A DNA stretch of 64,000 bases from Adiantum capillus-veneris (GCA_014529385.2 CM043969.1:66598676-66662675), one strand, 5' to 3'. Positions 43,777 through 56,793 are shown, numbered from the stretch's first letter. Translations and numbers: made by a program. Notes: generated from the letters alone by a model not told the origin.

Positions 43777-45110
43777 ATGGCTGACAATAACCAAGAGAGT
43801 AGAATGAACATTGATAACTTTGATTTTGCACATGAAGGTGCTAATGATGATGCCCCCATGTTTGTTAATTATCTTGTTACTAGGTTGCAACAAGCTATGG
43901 GCAACCCCGCTTGGCAAGCCGAAATTACTCAACAACTTCGTGCTTATGAGATTTCCTTTCCTCTTCAAGAGGAGAGAGAGCTTAGGAGGCCTCTTGATGA
44001 GACCCCCAGAAGAAGACTCTCTCCCATACGAGAGGAGGAATCCAAAGATCAAGAAAGTAATGAATCCCTAAGTTCCTCCGAAGATGTGGCTCCACGAAGA
44101 AGGCGGACTAAACGATCGCCAACTCCTCCCAAGAGGAAACGGTTAACCCATAGTCCTTCTCCTCATCACTCCAAAAGAGAAGAGAGGAAACAAAGGAAGA
44201 AAAGGACAAGAAAGAGGTCATCCTCTTCTTCTTCTTCTTCACCTTCCTCCATGAAAGCTATGGTTATTCTCCTAGAGAATACAAGAGGGGAGGACATCGC
44301 AAATCTTACCCTGCATGGTGAAGGTCACAAAAGGTAAATAAGTTCAAAGAGGGAGGAAAGAGTATCTCTTTTCTCACCTATGATGGCACCTTTGGTGCTA
44401 TCGACAAAGTATTGGCCTTCATCCAACAATTCGATGCGGCCTTTGGAGACGAGGGGCACAGAGTCCTCCAAGCTACACCATGTAGCTATGCACTTTCAAA
44501 AATCGGCTCGTCAATGGTGGGCTAGCCTTCGTGGCAACAGCAAAGTCCCAAAGACATGGAAAACTTTACGAGTTTCCATCATGAAGCAATTTCTTGCAAG
44601 CGATGCAAAGGACAAAGTGCTCACCGAATGGCCCAGTTTGAAGCTTCTCTCTCATGAGTCTATCCACAAATATGTGGACAAGTTTTAATGTTTACATCTC
44701 AAGGCTACTGTCTTTCAATTTTGTGCGGGATTGCTTGAAGAAATGGCCGAGTATGTCAACTCCCAACGACCTGGTTCTATCACCGAAGTAATCCACCACA
44801 CCATGGTTGCTTCTCGCATCAATTTCCAACAAGGGGCTAGAAGGAATGTCAAACCGATGGAAAACAAAGACAAAAATGATGCAAAGGGACAAACCAATGC
44901 CCAAAACTCCTCCCAAGGAACTTCCTACAACAACAACAATAGGTCCAAGGAGAAGGGAGTTTACAAATGTAAAAACAAACTCTCTCATGAAGAGCTTGAA
45001 GCTTTTTGCAAGGACCATAAGCATTTTAAGTGTGGGGAGCAAGGACATGGCTATCGTTCTTGCCCCAAGAAAAATGCTTGCAATGAGACTCCTAGGGCTT
45101 CCACCATCGA
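43777..45110 (+). pseudogene. gag: Element E gag
   Basis: The ATG at 43,777 (MADNNQESRMNIDNFDF) opens a frame to 44,337. It contains an SR-rich basic region (KRTRKRSSSSSSSS) not seen in A or D. Frameshifts near 44,337 and 44,455 lead into the capsid region (FIQQFDAAF near 44,420; TESSKLHHVAMHFQKSARQW near 44,455). A stop at 44,686-44,688 is followed by a frame with the zinc knuckle FKCGEQGHGYRSCP near 45,025-45,066, whose first Cys is replaced by Phe-Lys-Cys spacing (CxxC reduced to one visible Cys before GEQGH). It is an RNA-packaging capsid protein relic. Confidence 0.8.
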
Positions 45111-45595
45111 AGTTCCAAAAGAGGATGCTCATTGCAAAGGATCATCTCTCTCCTATGCTTGGGGAAATGTAAGGGAGCATGATGCCTTCATCTTGTTTGA
45201 CCCTGGCTCTACTCATAACTTCATATCAATGGAGTTGGCCACCAAGTTGGGTATTCAAGCTTTTGAGATGGGAGATATTGTAACGGCTCTGACAAAGCTT
45301 TCAAGGGACAACAAGCCTTCGTTACTCCCTTGATTGGGAAGTTGAGGCTTCATGTCCAAGGCTATGTCAACAAAGAATACTTTTTCATCTCTCCTCTCCA
45401 ACACGAGGATGCTATCCTAGGGGCGCCATGGTTTGATCGCATGGATGCAAACATAAAGTTTCCTGAGAAGAGAATCTACTTCACCTACAGGGGAAAGAAC
45501 ATGTATATAGATGCTAATGAGTTTGGTCGTACTATACCACTTGTAAATCCTCTTGCCCTTGATAAATCAATGAAAACTCTTTTTCTACGTGCATG
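45111..45595 (+). pseudogene. Element E aspartic protease
   Basis: The active-site block LFDPGSTHNFIS lies near 45,193-45,228, with DPG in place of DS/TG, then LATKLGI. A frameshift near 45,290-45,330 is followed by GKLRLHVQGYVNKEYFF and AILGAPWFDRM. This is the domain element A lacks. Confidence 0.8.
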
Positions 45596-47029
45596 ATTTT
45601 CATTAAAGAGTCCCTGAAAGGTCCTAATGTTTCATCAAAGGTGAATGGTAGGAATCAAGAAGATTTAGACTTGTTTAACTTTCTAAAAGGATTCCAAGAT
45701 ATGTTCATCCATGATATCCCTATGGACTTGCCTCCAAAAGGAGGGGATGATGACCATCGAATTGAGCTCCTATCAGGAAGCTCACCGCCTAACAAACCTC
45801 CTTATCGAGTTTCCCAAGCTCAACAAGAGGAGATCATGAGGCAAGTACAAGAATTGGTAGACAAAGGGATGGTGAGGCCTAGCTCCTCTCCCTTTTGTTC
45901 TCCAGTCCTTTTAGTGCAAAAAAAGATGGAACATACCGCATGTGTGTGGACTATCGTGCACTAAACCATATCACTATCAAAAACAGATTTCCCTTACCTC
46001 GGGTAGAAGATCTGATTGATAAACTACAAGTCTCTACCTACTTCACTAGGATTGACCTTAAAAGTGGCTATTATCAAATAAGGATAGTGGAGGAAGATAT
46101 CCTAAAGACCGCGTTTCGTACAACATTTGGTCTTTATGAATATCTACTCATGCCTTTTGGCTTGACCAATGCACCTGCTACATTCTATCGTTTGATGAAG
46201 ATAATATCTAGACCCCATCGCAAGTTCATTGGAGTGTTCTTTGATGATATCATCATCTACTCCAAGTCCTTGGAGGAACACAAGCAGCATCTCCAAGTGA
46301 TTTTTCAAGCATTGAGGGAGAACAAGCTTTTTCTCAACCAAAAGAAAAGTGAATTTTTCCTTCAAGAGATTCAATACTTAGGTCATATTATCTCTCAAGA
46401 TGGTATCCGTATGGATCCATTGAAGTTAGAAGTAATAAAAGCATGGCCTAATCCAAGGAATCTACATGAGCTAAGAAGCTTTATTGGTATGTGTGCATAA
46501 TAGACGTTTCATAGCAAAATTTTCTCAAATAGCAGGACCATTACATGACTTAACAAAGAAGAACATTAAGTATTCATGGACTGCTAAGGAGCAAAAAGCT
46601 TTTGACAAGCTCAAAGAGAAGCTTACCTCTCAACCAGTCCTTATGCTTCCGAATCTCTCAAAACCATTTGAGGTCCAATGTGATGCTTGTGGTGATTGCC
46701 TTGGAGTAGTCTTGCTTCAAGAAGGGCATGCCATAGAATATGAGAGCCGAAGGCTCAATATGGATGAACAGGTCTTCGGCATTTATGAGAAAGAGCTTTT
46801 AGCTGTTCTACATGCCCTAGACACATGGAAGCACTATCTATTGGGGACTCCATTCATTTTACGAACAGACCATCAAAGTCTTAAGTACTTCATGATGCAA
46901 ACAAAGCTTTTTGACAAACAAATGAGGTGGGCAAATTTTCTTTTGCAATTTAATTTCCACATTGCTCACATTGCTGGTAAGCACAATCAAGTGGCTGATG
47001 CACTTTCACGATGACCAAAAGTTAATGTT
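45596..47029 (+). pseudogene. pol: Element E reverse transcriptase and RNase H
   Basis: The linker (RIELLSGSSPPNKPPYRVSQ near 45,760), RT (CVDYRALNHITIKNRFPLPR near 45,945; FFDDIIIYS near 46,237) and RNase H (CDACGDCLGVVLLQEG near 46,681; YEKELLAVLHAL; RTDHQSLKYF) are all readable. Frameshifts lie near 45,925 and 46,490, and a TGA at 47,012-47,014 follows VADALSR. It would copy element RNA into DNA if intact. Confidence 0.88.
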
Positions 47030-48466
47030 GTGTCTACAACAACTCACAATGATCTATCTTCTATGATAGATGAGTATGCTACTGACACTGACTTTAACGA
47101 CATAATGTCAGCCCTTGCTTTAGGGAAGAAAGAGGAACCATTCACCTTGCAGGATAGTTATCTTCTCCATGATAATAGGCTATGTGCTACCCACTCCCTT
47201 CATGAGAAAGTCATGTATGAATCCCATGCTCTTGCCTATGTGGGGTATAGAGGCATTCAACCTACTCTTCAAGGAGTAGAGACGTACTTTTATTGGCCTA
47301 CCATGAAAGTGGACATACAAGAGTATGTTTCAAAATGTGTGGTATGCCAAAACACCAAGTATGATAGAGGGAAGCAACTTGGATTACTCCAGCCATTGCC
47401 AATCCCTAATTCACCATGGGAGAGTATATCCATGGATTTTATCTTTAGAGTACCCAAGTCTAATCATGGGAATACGGGAATATGGACAATAGCCGACAGT
47501 TTAGCAAGCAAGCACACCTTATCCCTGTCAACAAGACTATTAAGGCACACCAAATGGCAACTCTCTTCATATCCCAGATTTTCAAACACCATGGACCATC
47601 TTGTCAGATAGAGATTCTAGAATGACCAGTAATTTCTGGAAAGGTCTCTTCGAAAATCTAGGTATAAGATTGAATTTGTCTTCGGCCTATCACCCACAAA
47701 TAGATGGCCAAAGTGAGATAGTCAATCTTACAATTCTTGATCTACTAAAGACCTATGTTACAGAAGTAGATCAACGCTCACAATGGGAAAAGTACTTACC
47801 TCTTGTAGAGTATGCGTATAATGATACTATCCATACTTCTACGGAAAAGCACCTTTTGAAATCATAGAGGGAAGACCTAAAAGCCCCTTACTACTTAAAG
47901 TACGTGGGAAGATCTTCGCTGCGGATGAGTATAGCCGTGACCTGCAAGCATCTTTTCAAAACATTAAGGAGGCTATATCCATCTCTCAATTGAGGAAAAA
48001 AGCTGTTGCTGATAAGCATAGAAGGGCCTTAACATTCAAAGAAAATGATTGGGTCTTACTTAAGTTTCCTAAGGCTCGATTGAGGCAAACGATGGGCCAA
48101 AAACCTACGGGCCATCAAAAGTATTATGCTAAACTAGCAAAAAGATACTATGGTCCTTTTCAAATTTTGAAGCCAATCAATGAGGTGGATTATCAACTCA
48201 AGTTACCTAACCATTGGCTCATACAAAATGCTTTTCATGTGAGCCTACTTAAGACCTACAAAGGAGAGCCTCCAAATGAACCGATTATTGAAGACCCTCC
48301 CGAGATCGAAGACCAAGAAGAGGTGCTACAACTCGAAGCTATCCTTCGGCATGAAAACAAGGTACTACGACATGGTAAGATTATCCGACAGTGTCTTATT
48401 AAGTTCAAAAATTATCCTTTTGAAGATGCTAGATGGATTGCAAGATCCAGCTTAAGGATAGTATGA
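47030..48466 (+). pseudogene. Element E integrase and chromodomain-like tail
   Basis: The HHCC zinc region (HALAYVGYRG...CVVCQ) lies near 47,226-47,350 and the first catalytic region at SISMDFIFRVP near 47,430. A frameshift near 47,500 follows. DRDSRMTSNFW and SSAYHPQIDGQSE are near 47,605-47,720 (usual HPQTDGQ has Thr to Ile). A frame break near 47,850 and an open frame 47,990-48,466 with GPFQILKPINEVDY and NAFHVSLLKTY follow. The end, QCLIKFKNYPFEDARWI, resembles a chromodomain strand-helix. It shares its layout with element A. Confidence 0.85.
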
Positions 48467-48858
48467 ACCTTGTCAACGTTTACAATGCTACATTAGAGTA
48501 AGCAAATGTACATGTTTCTTTTAAATGATCAATCTTTTTGTCTTATAAGACTAAGTCTCTCTTTATTGTGCACAAATTTAAGTAGTATGCATACTAAGAA
48601 TCATGTTTGTGATGACGACGTCTCTCAAACACCATGTAGAATTTGTCACTCTACTTGGGAGGTTAAAATGGACTAAAGAGCAGACATGCTTGCGGCAGCT
48701 ATGTCTCCCAAGCACCAAATGGATTAGTCATCCATCTTGAAATGATGTCGTATGGTAAAAAGGGATCTTCTACCCACTAAGACAAATTGACTAATGACTA
48801 TGGCTTTATCTCTTTTACCTCATAGTTGAGGACGACTATGATTTCAAGAGAGAGGTAA
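48467..48858 (+). other. Element E 3' untranslated region and PPT
   Basis: About 390 bp without coding potential, ending TTTCAAGAGAGAGGTAA before the 3' LTR. Confidence 0.65.
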
Positions 48859-49563
48859 TGTCCTAAAATCTAATATCTAACCAACCCAAATGATTTTCTC
48901 ATATTAAAATGATCATTTAATGTGTTTACGGATATATCTCAACACGGGGTCAATGGTAAAGGTGTCAAAATGAGAGATGTTCTGTCAAAGAGCAATGCTA
49001 CCTAATGGAGCTTAAAAGACCTTAGGGTTAGCTTCATTAAAGACCTCCAAAAGTTAGTGTTAAAAAGTCCTTTGACCTTATGCAAGCTAGGGCTAACCTC
49101 GAGGTGGGAATCGTACCCAAACAGGAGGTACTAAGACGCTGAAAGTGGTTGTGGGAACCTTCTCCAAAGCTTAAGGTGATTTTTATGCTTAAATGACTAA
49201 GGTTTTTGAAATGTTAAATTCAAAGATAAGTTCTCCAGAGGCATGAACGTCCATGCTTGATTGATTGACTAAGGCTCGAAGTATTCAATTCAAAACAAAT
49301 GACTTAAGAAGCATAAAAGACACATGCTTGTTTGATTGAATAAGTCATTGAAATATTCCATTCAACCAAATGACTTAATAAGCATAAAAGACACATGTTC
49401 AAATGATCCTCTACATGTGGCCCTCATGATGTGCTTGAATGTTATTGGTTAGGTTTTAAAGAGGTCCAATGAGAATTTAGATACATAAAAATAAATAATG
49501 AAGCTCTTTCTCCCAAAAGAGGAAAAACAGGACACATGTCCAAAGAAAATAATAAAATAATAC

Positions 49564-49604
<41 letters not shown>

Positions 49605-49910
49605 AGGTGTGGACCAAGCATGAGAGTGGGGGTATACTCTCCCACACACACACGCACATTCTCTCACTATGTGGAGTGCAAAAGGCAAGAGCTCCATCTC
49701 CTTTTCCAAGTTTGTTGAGAAGTGGAGAGCCTACACCAACACTCTTGGCTATGGAATGCAAATCCAACCAAGAGCCATGATTCGATGCTTAAGCTTGCCA
49801 TCTTCTTCATCTTCATTACTATGCTATTATGCTATGCTAAGAAAGAAGAGTGATGATAAGTGAGGAACTATTTCTTTCTCCTATGGAATGTTTCTTCTTC
49901 CTCTTCCCTA
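48859..49910 (+). repeat. Element E 3' LTR, truncated
   Basis: Matches 41,916-42,925 and ends at TCTTCCCTA, where unrelated sequence begins. Confidence 0.9.
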
Positions 49911-50100
49911 CGAGTTAGATCTTCGAGCGAGCTCAACGGAGCGAGCTTTGGAGTGAGCTTTTTTTTTTTTGGAGTGCCGTCCTCCCTACCTCCCCTTCCT
50001 CCTCTTGCCGCCCATGTGCTTCCTCCTCTTCCCTTCCTCCTCCTCCTCAGCCTCCTCCTCCGAGGCTGCATAGATACATGTCCTTACGCAAAAGTATAGC
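49911..50100. other. Unassigned GAGCGAGC/polyT segment and CCT-rich tract
   Basis: Begins with repeated GAGCGAGCT-like motifs, a T10 run, then a CCTCCT-rich stretch. It replaces the missing LTR end of E and may be the end of another insertion. Confidence 0.4.
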
Positions 50101-50149
50101 CCTTATGTCAAATTAATGTACTTCCAAGCATTATGAGTTTCCACTATAC

Positions 50150-50360
50150 AACTGCTTCAATTGGTATTCATACAACAAAGTGGGAGAAAAAGTTACATAA
50201 AATCTATGCCTTTCTTTGGAGCATAAACTTTTGCCATGAGTTTAGCTTGACAACAATGCTACCATTTGGCTTACATTCAAGCTTGTAAACCCACTTAGCA
50301 ACAATGGCCTTTTTGCCAAGAGGACAATCACGAGCAATATGTGCCATTCTTCATAATAGC
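50150..50360 (-). pseudogene. Ty1/copia reverse transcriptase fragment
   Basis: The minus strand near 50,340-50,240 encodes LGKKAIVAKWVYKLECKPNG, the hallmark start of the copia RT domain (KWVxKxKxxxDG). After a frameshift it continues with KVYAPKKGIDF near 50,215, the counterpart of AKGYxQxxGIDY. Nothing recognisable flanks it, so it is an isolated relic. Confidence 0.7.
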
Positions 50361-53300
50361 ATCAAACGCAATTTATATAGTAGCCAATCAACTTGTTGAA
50401 TTTTGTGCCTCGTCAAATGAAAAACGTTTCTCTTCATTACACATACTCAAAAAATCCAAAGCAAAGCAATTCGATGCATAAGAGTAGGGTTGAGTATCCA
50501 ACAAGTACAAGTAGAAATAAATGCATCTAGTTTTTTGTCAAAGTTTACATTAGCCATTTTGGCATACTTCTAGGACGTTGTTTTTAGTCCTTTCCTCAAC
50601 ATGTACATCATGTATATATGCAGTAGTAATAGGTTGATTTGTGAGTCATTCAAAACTAACTAGATGTATTTCTAGCATCATAATACTCTACATGTGATTG
50701 ATTATCGTGGCCATGTAAGTTTAATTCCCATGAGGTGGATACCCACACATGGCAGTGGAAGGCACTAGGCATGGAACGGGCTTTTGTAGCTTTGTATGAG
50801 GGTACACAAGCAGAGATTTAAAGGGGGAGGCCTTATTGGATTGATTTAGTAGCAGGAGGGTCAGTCGTAGGAAGGGAGTGGCTTGGAGCAAGGGTGAGGC
50901 TTGAGTAAGGAGCCACCTTATGCAGACTCCTATATGAACAAACCTCATCTTCTCATTTGAAGCGCACACTGAACCAATGGATGTAAACAAAGCTCTACGA
51001 TTTATATCTTTCTTAAGAGGACATCCACAAGCTCCTTTGGGACCAATAATTTAAGGAGAGATAACGAAGTAATTTATAGATTTTAAGTTAACTACAAATT
51101 ATGCTTAATTATATTCTCCTAATTAATTATTTCCGAAACACTTAATCTAATTTGGTTTCTTCTTTGAAACTAAAAATTGCAATAATTTATGCAAACTCCA
51201 ATCATGCTTTAATCACTTGATTAATTGATGGCACTATTTCTGCATTAAAATGGAGTCTTTTGCATAAAATTACTTATAAATTGAGCATAATCATAAATGT
51301 CTCTATCGATTGTTTGATTCTCTTTCTTATTTAGTTATAATACAGTCCCTTTAATTCCCAAGTATTTAAGCTTTGATTAAGCTCTAGAGAGAGGAAATTA
51401 AGGAAAATACTAGATGTGCTTGAAAAATAAGTTTTATTACATAAAAAGTTAGAGCTTAAATATTACTTATATGTAATTGGTCAAAAATTTGTGTTAACCA
51501 TTTATGACTAAAACTAAAGAAATTACATAATTTTAGATATGTGTAATTAGGTACTAGATCTTTAGATAGATTCTTTGCATGGTAATTTTATAAGCATACA
51601 TTGTGCTATTAAATTAGGTCTTAGTCATAGAGAATGATTTTTATAAATTATACTTAATTTGCAAAATTCATTTAGAGCTCATCATAATCACTCTAGAATT
51701 AATTCCTAAATGAAACAATTATGCCTTAGAAAAACTTAGTTGAACTAGTTCTAGATTTGAAAATTATATGTTAAAATTTTGAGTAATTTACTAGTTATTT
51801 ATTTATTTCTACAAAAAGTTACGACTAAAAATTTCTCTAAAACTCATGATTAATCTTAGAAAATCTTTAAAAAACTTTATTAAGAGCCAACTGGTTTTGT
51901 TATTATTAAGACTTTGTGGAGATTCTTAAATCACGATTCCCTTATTTAATAATTTATTTATGCTATTGAAAGCCCCAACTTTATTTGAATTGCCTTTGAT
52001 GAGCTAATTACCAACACGTTGTAATGATTTAGCTCTTAAATTAACTTGCATAATTGTACCTTTGCAAATCGTTTTAGAATAGGGAAAAGCAAAGAAAAAC
52101 CCTTTTTAAAACCATGATTCTGTAGTCTTTTTTATAATTAGGAAATGATTTGTTAATGTTAATTGGTTGCAATGGGAAAGATTGTTCGCACAAACTTTTT
52201 TTAATTGAAAATCCATACTAATGTAGTCCCCTTTGGCTAGGGCTATAAAGAAGCCAATGAAGTAAAAGTTGAGCAGGGTTTTAAAGGACTTGGAATTGAG
52301 TGAAGATTCTAAGTAGTTTGCGGATCCGAGGAGCTAGCTTGCAAACTTGTTGTCAAAGTGCCGAATTTCCATTTTTTGATATATTATCTAAACAATGCTG
52401 TGAAAAAATAAATTAATTAAATACTTATGTATTGAACAAATAAATTATTGTAGTAGTAATCTAGAAAAACAAGCAATTTGTGTGAGTATGGGGGTAGAAG
52501 GTTAAGGTTGCCATGAAGGCCATACATTATTAAGGAAAAATTTTCTAAATGCTACCTAGCTCTTCACTCTAAACTCTTTCATAGATTAAGAGCCTAGGCA
52601 TACCTTCCTTCAAGCTTGTTGTAACTACATCTCATACCTTGATTGACCCTCCCCCCTTCTCGAAAAAACCCCTTCCAAACCTACCCCCACCATTGAAAAA
52701 ACACCCTTTTCACCCTTCGCTTGTAACCTTAACCTCTCTCACTCCATCATAAAACCACCTCTTGGTCAACTCACTTGACCTCTCTCATTCTACCCAAGCC
52801 CTTGATATGTTGGAAAAATGTCCACAACATAGAAATAATGGTAACCGCTTGCCTCTCCCCTATTCGCCTCTATTAAAAGCTTGGAATCATCCTCTTGATC
52901 ACCTTAATGACCAAACACCCCCCCCCCCCCCTTTTTTTGGTTGGTACATCCTCTTGAATAAGGCGAGTATCTTACCCCTCTTACACATGTCTTCATATCT
53001 CGCTATGCTAACCTCCTTCTCTCGAAGTGATTCTCAATCCTTTTTCTTCGTACTTTGGTACCTAGTCCTCTCGTTCACTTGTCACTTCAAATAACTCTCT
53101 CTAAATATCCTTGTTGCACTCCCCCTTGGAATATACACCCTTCCCCCCGCCCCCCCCCCCCCCCCCCCAAAAAAAAAACAAAACAAAAAAAAACAGAAAA
53201 CATAAATAAAAAAATCTCTTTTTTTTTGCTCACCTCTATTCTCATATCCATAGGTAAGAATCACTGGCTCACTGTGTTGAGTTATTTAGAGAATTGTGCA

Positions 53301-54552
53301 TCTTTACATAGGTTTTTCATGGAAATTACAACCTTTATCAGTCAAGGAGGCTACCATAAAAAATACTAAAAGGTTCTCGCTAGATAATGGACCATGGGGG
53401 AAATGTGGTGATGGAGATTTAGACACCAAGAAGTCAATTATGTTTCCAGGAAGGACCTTCATGGGGTTCCATGGGACGTTGGGTAGGGGTGCATCCATTA
53501 TTCAATACAAACATTGGAAGGGATTGCACAATGCTATAAAGGGCCATGGACTTGATGGCATAGCAAGGAATCAAAAGGGAGAAAAGTGGGGCATGTGACC
53601 CTTTGCATTGCAAGAAATATGGAGAAAACCCTCTAAGACATACAATGAGAACATGAGGAGAAATTCCACCCAAAATAACAAGATACACCAAAGAAATAAG
53701 ATACTCTAATCAAGAAGTGGTGATCAAGCTATGTGGTTGTAACATACCTACACAATCTGCCAAAAAGCTCTCCAACTATGGTGATGTAGCGAAACTAGCA
53801 TATCCGATACTAGCTACCTAGTTGATAAATAAGTCAAATAATTCTCCTCCTCTATTAAATAGGACAACTATTATTATCATTGGCCATTGAGTGGTGGAAG
53901 TATGGTAAATGTGTCTTCCTTTAAAAGGAAATATCATTGGACTAAACCTCCTCTTTGAAGGTGAGATGTTGGGAACTTAAAATAGTTAAGCACGATAATG
54001 CTCTTCTTTCTGCAAGGCTAGGCTCAAATTCTCTAGTGGCTTGGGTTATGTTACTTAGTGATGAAAATCCATCGACTAGATTTTAGTGTCTCTTGACTCT
54101 ATTTGATATTAGTTAGGGCCTAGTGGCATATTGGGGATGTTGCCTAGCTACTAAGGTTGGCATAGTGGTAGGTGCGGACCTCTCAATAGTGTCCTCCATA
54201 AAATGTACATGTTGAGTAATCAAAACACATCTAAATTGTGGCTCATACAACATGTAGGATGTTCTTTTTGAGATAATAAGAATACATCCAATTCTGTGCA
54301 TTATTGCTCAAACACTATAACATAACAAAATCAACAAGAGACATACAATTGAGCAATAGAAGGCTTCTTTCCATGCCAAGCATCATACAAAGTGGTCAAT
54401 TGCAAAGTTTTTGTGGGAAACTTTTTGACTATATACACAACACACATGAAAACCTCTAGACAAAAATGCATGTAAAAAAAAGCTTTCTACCATACATTAT
54501 CTTATACCAAAGTTTGCTCTTGGGTTATGCATAGAGATCCATGGAACATGAT
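50361..54552. other. AT-rich, no genes seen; poly(C) tracts
   Basis: Several short frames only. Notable are a C-tract followed by T-tract at 52,918-52,938 and a C-tract followed by A-rich tract at 53,142-53,210. I could not assign 53,230-53,700, although it is less AT-rich and carries a 100-codon frame with no recognised domain. Confidence 0.4.
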
Positions 54553-55247
54553 AAGTCTACATTATGGTTGGGACTAAGATGAGAGACAGTTATGAAGAAC
54601 ATTTGGTGGCCCCAATGGCCGCATGGGACAAAGGTCTTCTCATGGAAAGTGCGATGGGGAGCCATACCGACTGGGGTGAAGGTTCTCATTAGGGGTATTG
54701 GCCCAGATAGATGCTTGCAATGTAGAACATCTAGTGAATATCACCCTCACCTTTTCAAGGAGTGCCCGATGATATGTGGCTTAGCAGGGAAGATATGCAA
54801 TTGGGTTCAAAAGACCTAGAAAATAGGATTCTTCAAGAACGATCTCTTCTTGGGCGGGAAGGTGTTTGAGAGCCAAGCGTTGCTCATCACAACACAAATT
54901 GTGAGATTTTGTTACTTCAAACATATTGGAAGGCATGGAACCATCGGACTTTTGAGAACTCCATGGATATAGCTAAGATCATATAGATAATCCAAGAAAG
55001 CAAGGGGATGATCATCACCATTAGAAAAGAGATGAACTTTTAGGAGTGGAACAGGACCATGGGTGCCGCTTTGATGGATTGGCATGGGTAAAAGTGCGGG
55101 CTCATACATTGTCATGGGGTAGCTCCCCTGTTAGCCGATGTATCTTTGATACTTTAAAGATGTCATGGGTTGCCACAAGCATGGAAGGAACTTGTAATTT
55201 TTTGGTTTTGTCAATAAAATCTGCTCACCACTGTGAGCCCCCCCCTC

Positions 55248-55278
<31 letters not shown>

Positions 55279-55297
55279 AAAAAAGTCTACATTGTGG
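54553..55297 (+). mobile_element. 5'-truncated L1-type LINE with 15-bp target duplication
   Basis: AAGTCTACATTATGG (54,553-54,567) and AAGTCTACATTGTGG (55,283-55,297) flank the insertion, 14 of 15 identical. The 3' end carries a C-rich tract (55,238-55,268) followed by A16. Only the last ~700 bp of the element is present. Confidence 0.85.
54592..54819 (+). pseudogene. LINE ORF2 C-terminal zf-RVT-like domain
   Basis: A 75-codon frame with KVFSWKVRWGAIPTG, RCLQCRTSSEYHPHLFKECP and a closing W. This is the pattern of the zinc-binding region after L1-type reverse transcriptases (W-K/R-hydrophobic block; CxxC; H-L-F; C). A TAG at 54,817-54,819 ends it early and related sequence follows. It is incomplete because of 5' truncation. 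Confidence 0.75.
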
Positions 55298-56134
55298 CAA
55301 ACATTTTCTTCTTAAAGGCAGAGGTGATTTTCTAAAAGAAAGAGATTTGTTAAAAGAAACTATTCTTTCTTATGTGTTTTCCTAAGGAAAAGATTTATAA
55401 TGTATGATCTTTGGAAAATTAGAGCATATAGGATAATGATTGTTGGATTAATTCATCTGGGTTGAAAAGTGGCTAGTTAAAAGATCTCAAAGGCTTAAAG
55501 AAAAGGAAGGAAAGAACCTTCTATTATTATATGGATCTCCATATTAGAGGGGGCCTTGTCACACTTGTAGGGAAACCCTCCACAAAAAAGAAACACAATT
55601 TTAGATTGCACTGTTAAATTTGCACACTGTAAAAGGCTCTTTTTAAGCTCCATGGATCTATAGCATCTTTTGTATGTTTTTAGAATGTTTATTTATTTTT
55701 TCATTTTTTTATATGTTATGTCGATGAGCCAGACTATGGAGAAGCCATCATACATGCATGTCTCATGAATAAAACTATGTAAGTATGACTCTTTGAAGGC
55801 CATTTGGCTAGCATCAGGAGAAGGCCACCTTGTTTGTATGATGAACTAGTTTAAGAGACATGGCATGGGTATTGTTTTCCTACGCATTCAAGTCAACCAT
55901 GGGGACACATTCAAGGGGAGACACTAAACAATGACGCGCCTACACCATGTGTCCCCATCATTTCAGCCTTCAAATAATGAATCCAAGAGAATAGTGGTTG
56001 ATGAATTAAAAAAGAATTGCCATGTGGCAGCAAATCCCTGCAGGTAGGGGCTTCCCCTCCCTTTGGCGCTCCCATTACCCCAACTTCGTGGCACAATCAG
56101 CAGCCCACGTGGCGTTCCCCTTCAGCACAACCTC
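55298..56134. other. No feature seen
   Basis: Non-coding, AT-rich to 55,800, then more mixed. No domain or repeat recognised. Confidence 0.45.
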
Positions 56135-56240
56135 GGGTCTCGACCTGCGGGTGAGTGGGTCTCGATCTGCGGGTGAGTGGAGCGTGAGATGCCAATTGAG
56201 AGCGGGTCTCGGCCTGCGGGTGAGTGGAGCATGAGATGCA
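56135..56240. repeat. GGGTCTCGACCTGCGGGTGA repeats
   Basis: Three copies of GGTCTCGRYCTGCGGGTGAG near 56,136, 56,157 and 56,203, the last two each followed by GTGGAGC(G/A)TGAGATGC. Confidence 0.9.
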
Positions 56241-56318
56241 AAGGTCTCAGAAGGGGCACCGCAACTGCATCTGCGTCTGTATCTCCATTGCCCATTTCCC
56301 TACACTCAAACATGCCTT

Positions 56319-56320
<2 letters not shown>

Positions 56321-56351
<31 letters not shown>

Positions 56352-56397
56352 GGGGGGGGGAGGTGTGTTTTATGGGGGAGGAGACATGAGAGTATTT

Positions 56398-56452
<55 letters not shown>
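56321..56452. repeat. (GT)n and (GA)n microsatellites
   Basis: (GT)15 at 56,321-56,350, a G-run, then (GA)~22 at 56,408-56,452. Confidence 0.97.
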
Positions 56453-56458
<6 letters not shown>

Positions 56459-56793
56459 TATGCGTCTGTGTGTGCGCGCGTGTTGCAGGATACTACGTTT
56501 ATCGAAGGGATGCTTCTGTCCAGGCTGCGCGAGAGAGCAAATGGATTTGTTGGCGCGCAGCAGTCACAGGTGGTGTGAGTTTGTGACTTACTTTTGACTT
56601 CCAATTGTCAATGAGATTAGGCTCTGACACAGGAGAGGCCACGTCCAGTGACGACGAAGACTTGGCCGTCGATGGTTAAGCGCTATGGAGGGGGACCACG
56701 GACTCAACATCGCTCTTCTGGCTTTGCATCCCCTCTGCAAATTCGTTGTTGTTTGTGTGGGATCCTAGCTTCCTGTTTACAATCTCCTGTAAG

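Larger units (their letters stand above)
41916..49910 (+). mobile_element. Element E: Ty3/gypsy (chromovirus-like), 3' LTR truncated
   Basis: 5' LTR 41,916-43,366, PBS, gag, protease, RT, RNase H, integrase and chromodomain-like tail, then the 3' LTR from 48,859. The 3' LTR stops matching at 49,910, leaving 1,052 of about 1,450 bp. Its copy also has a ~57-bp insertion near 49,207-49,263. The LTRs are more diverged than those of element A and the coding region has several frameshifts, so E is older. The target duplication cannot be tested. Confidence 0.9.

Noticed and set aside
56122-56604. Long overlapping frames rich in RERERE, SLSLSL or VCVCVC
   Set aside because: These are simple-repeat translations with no domain on either side.
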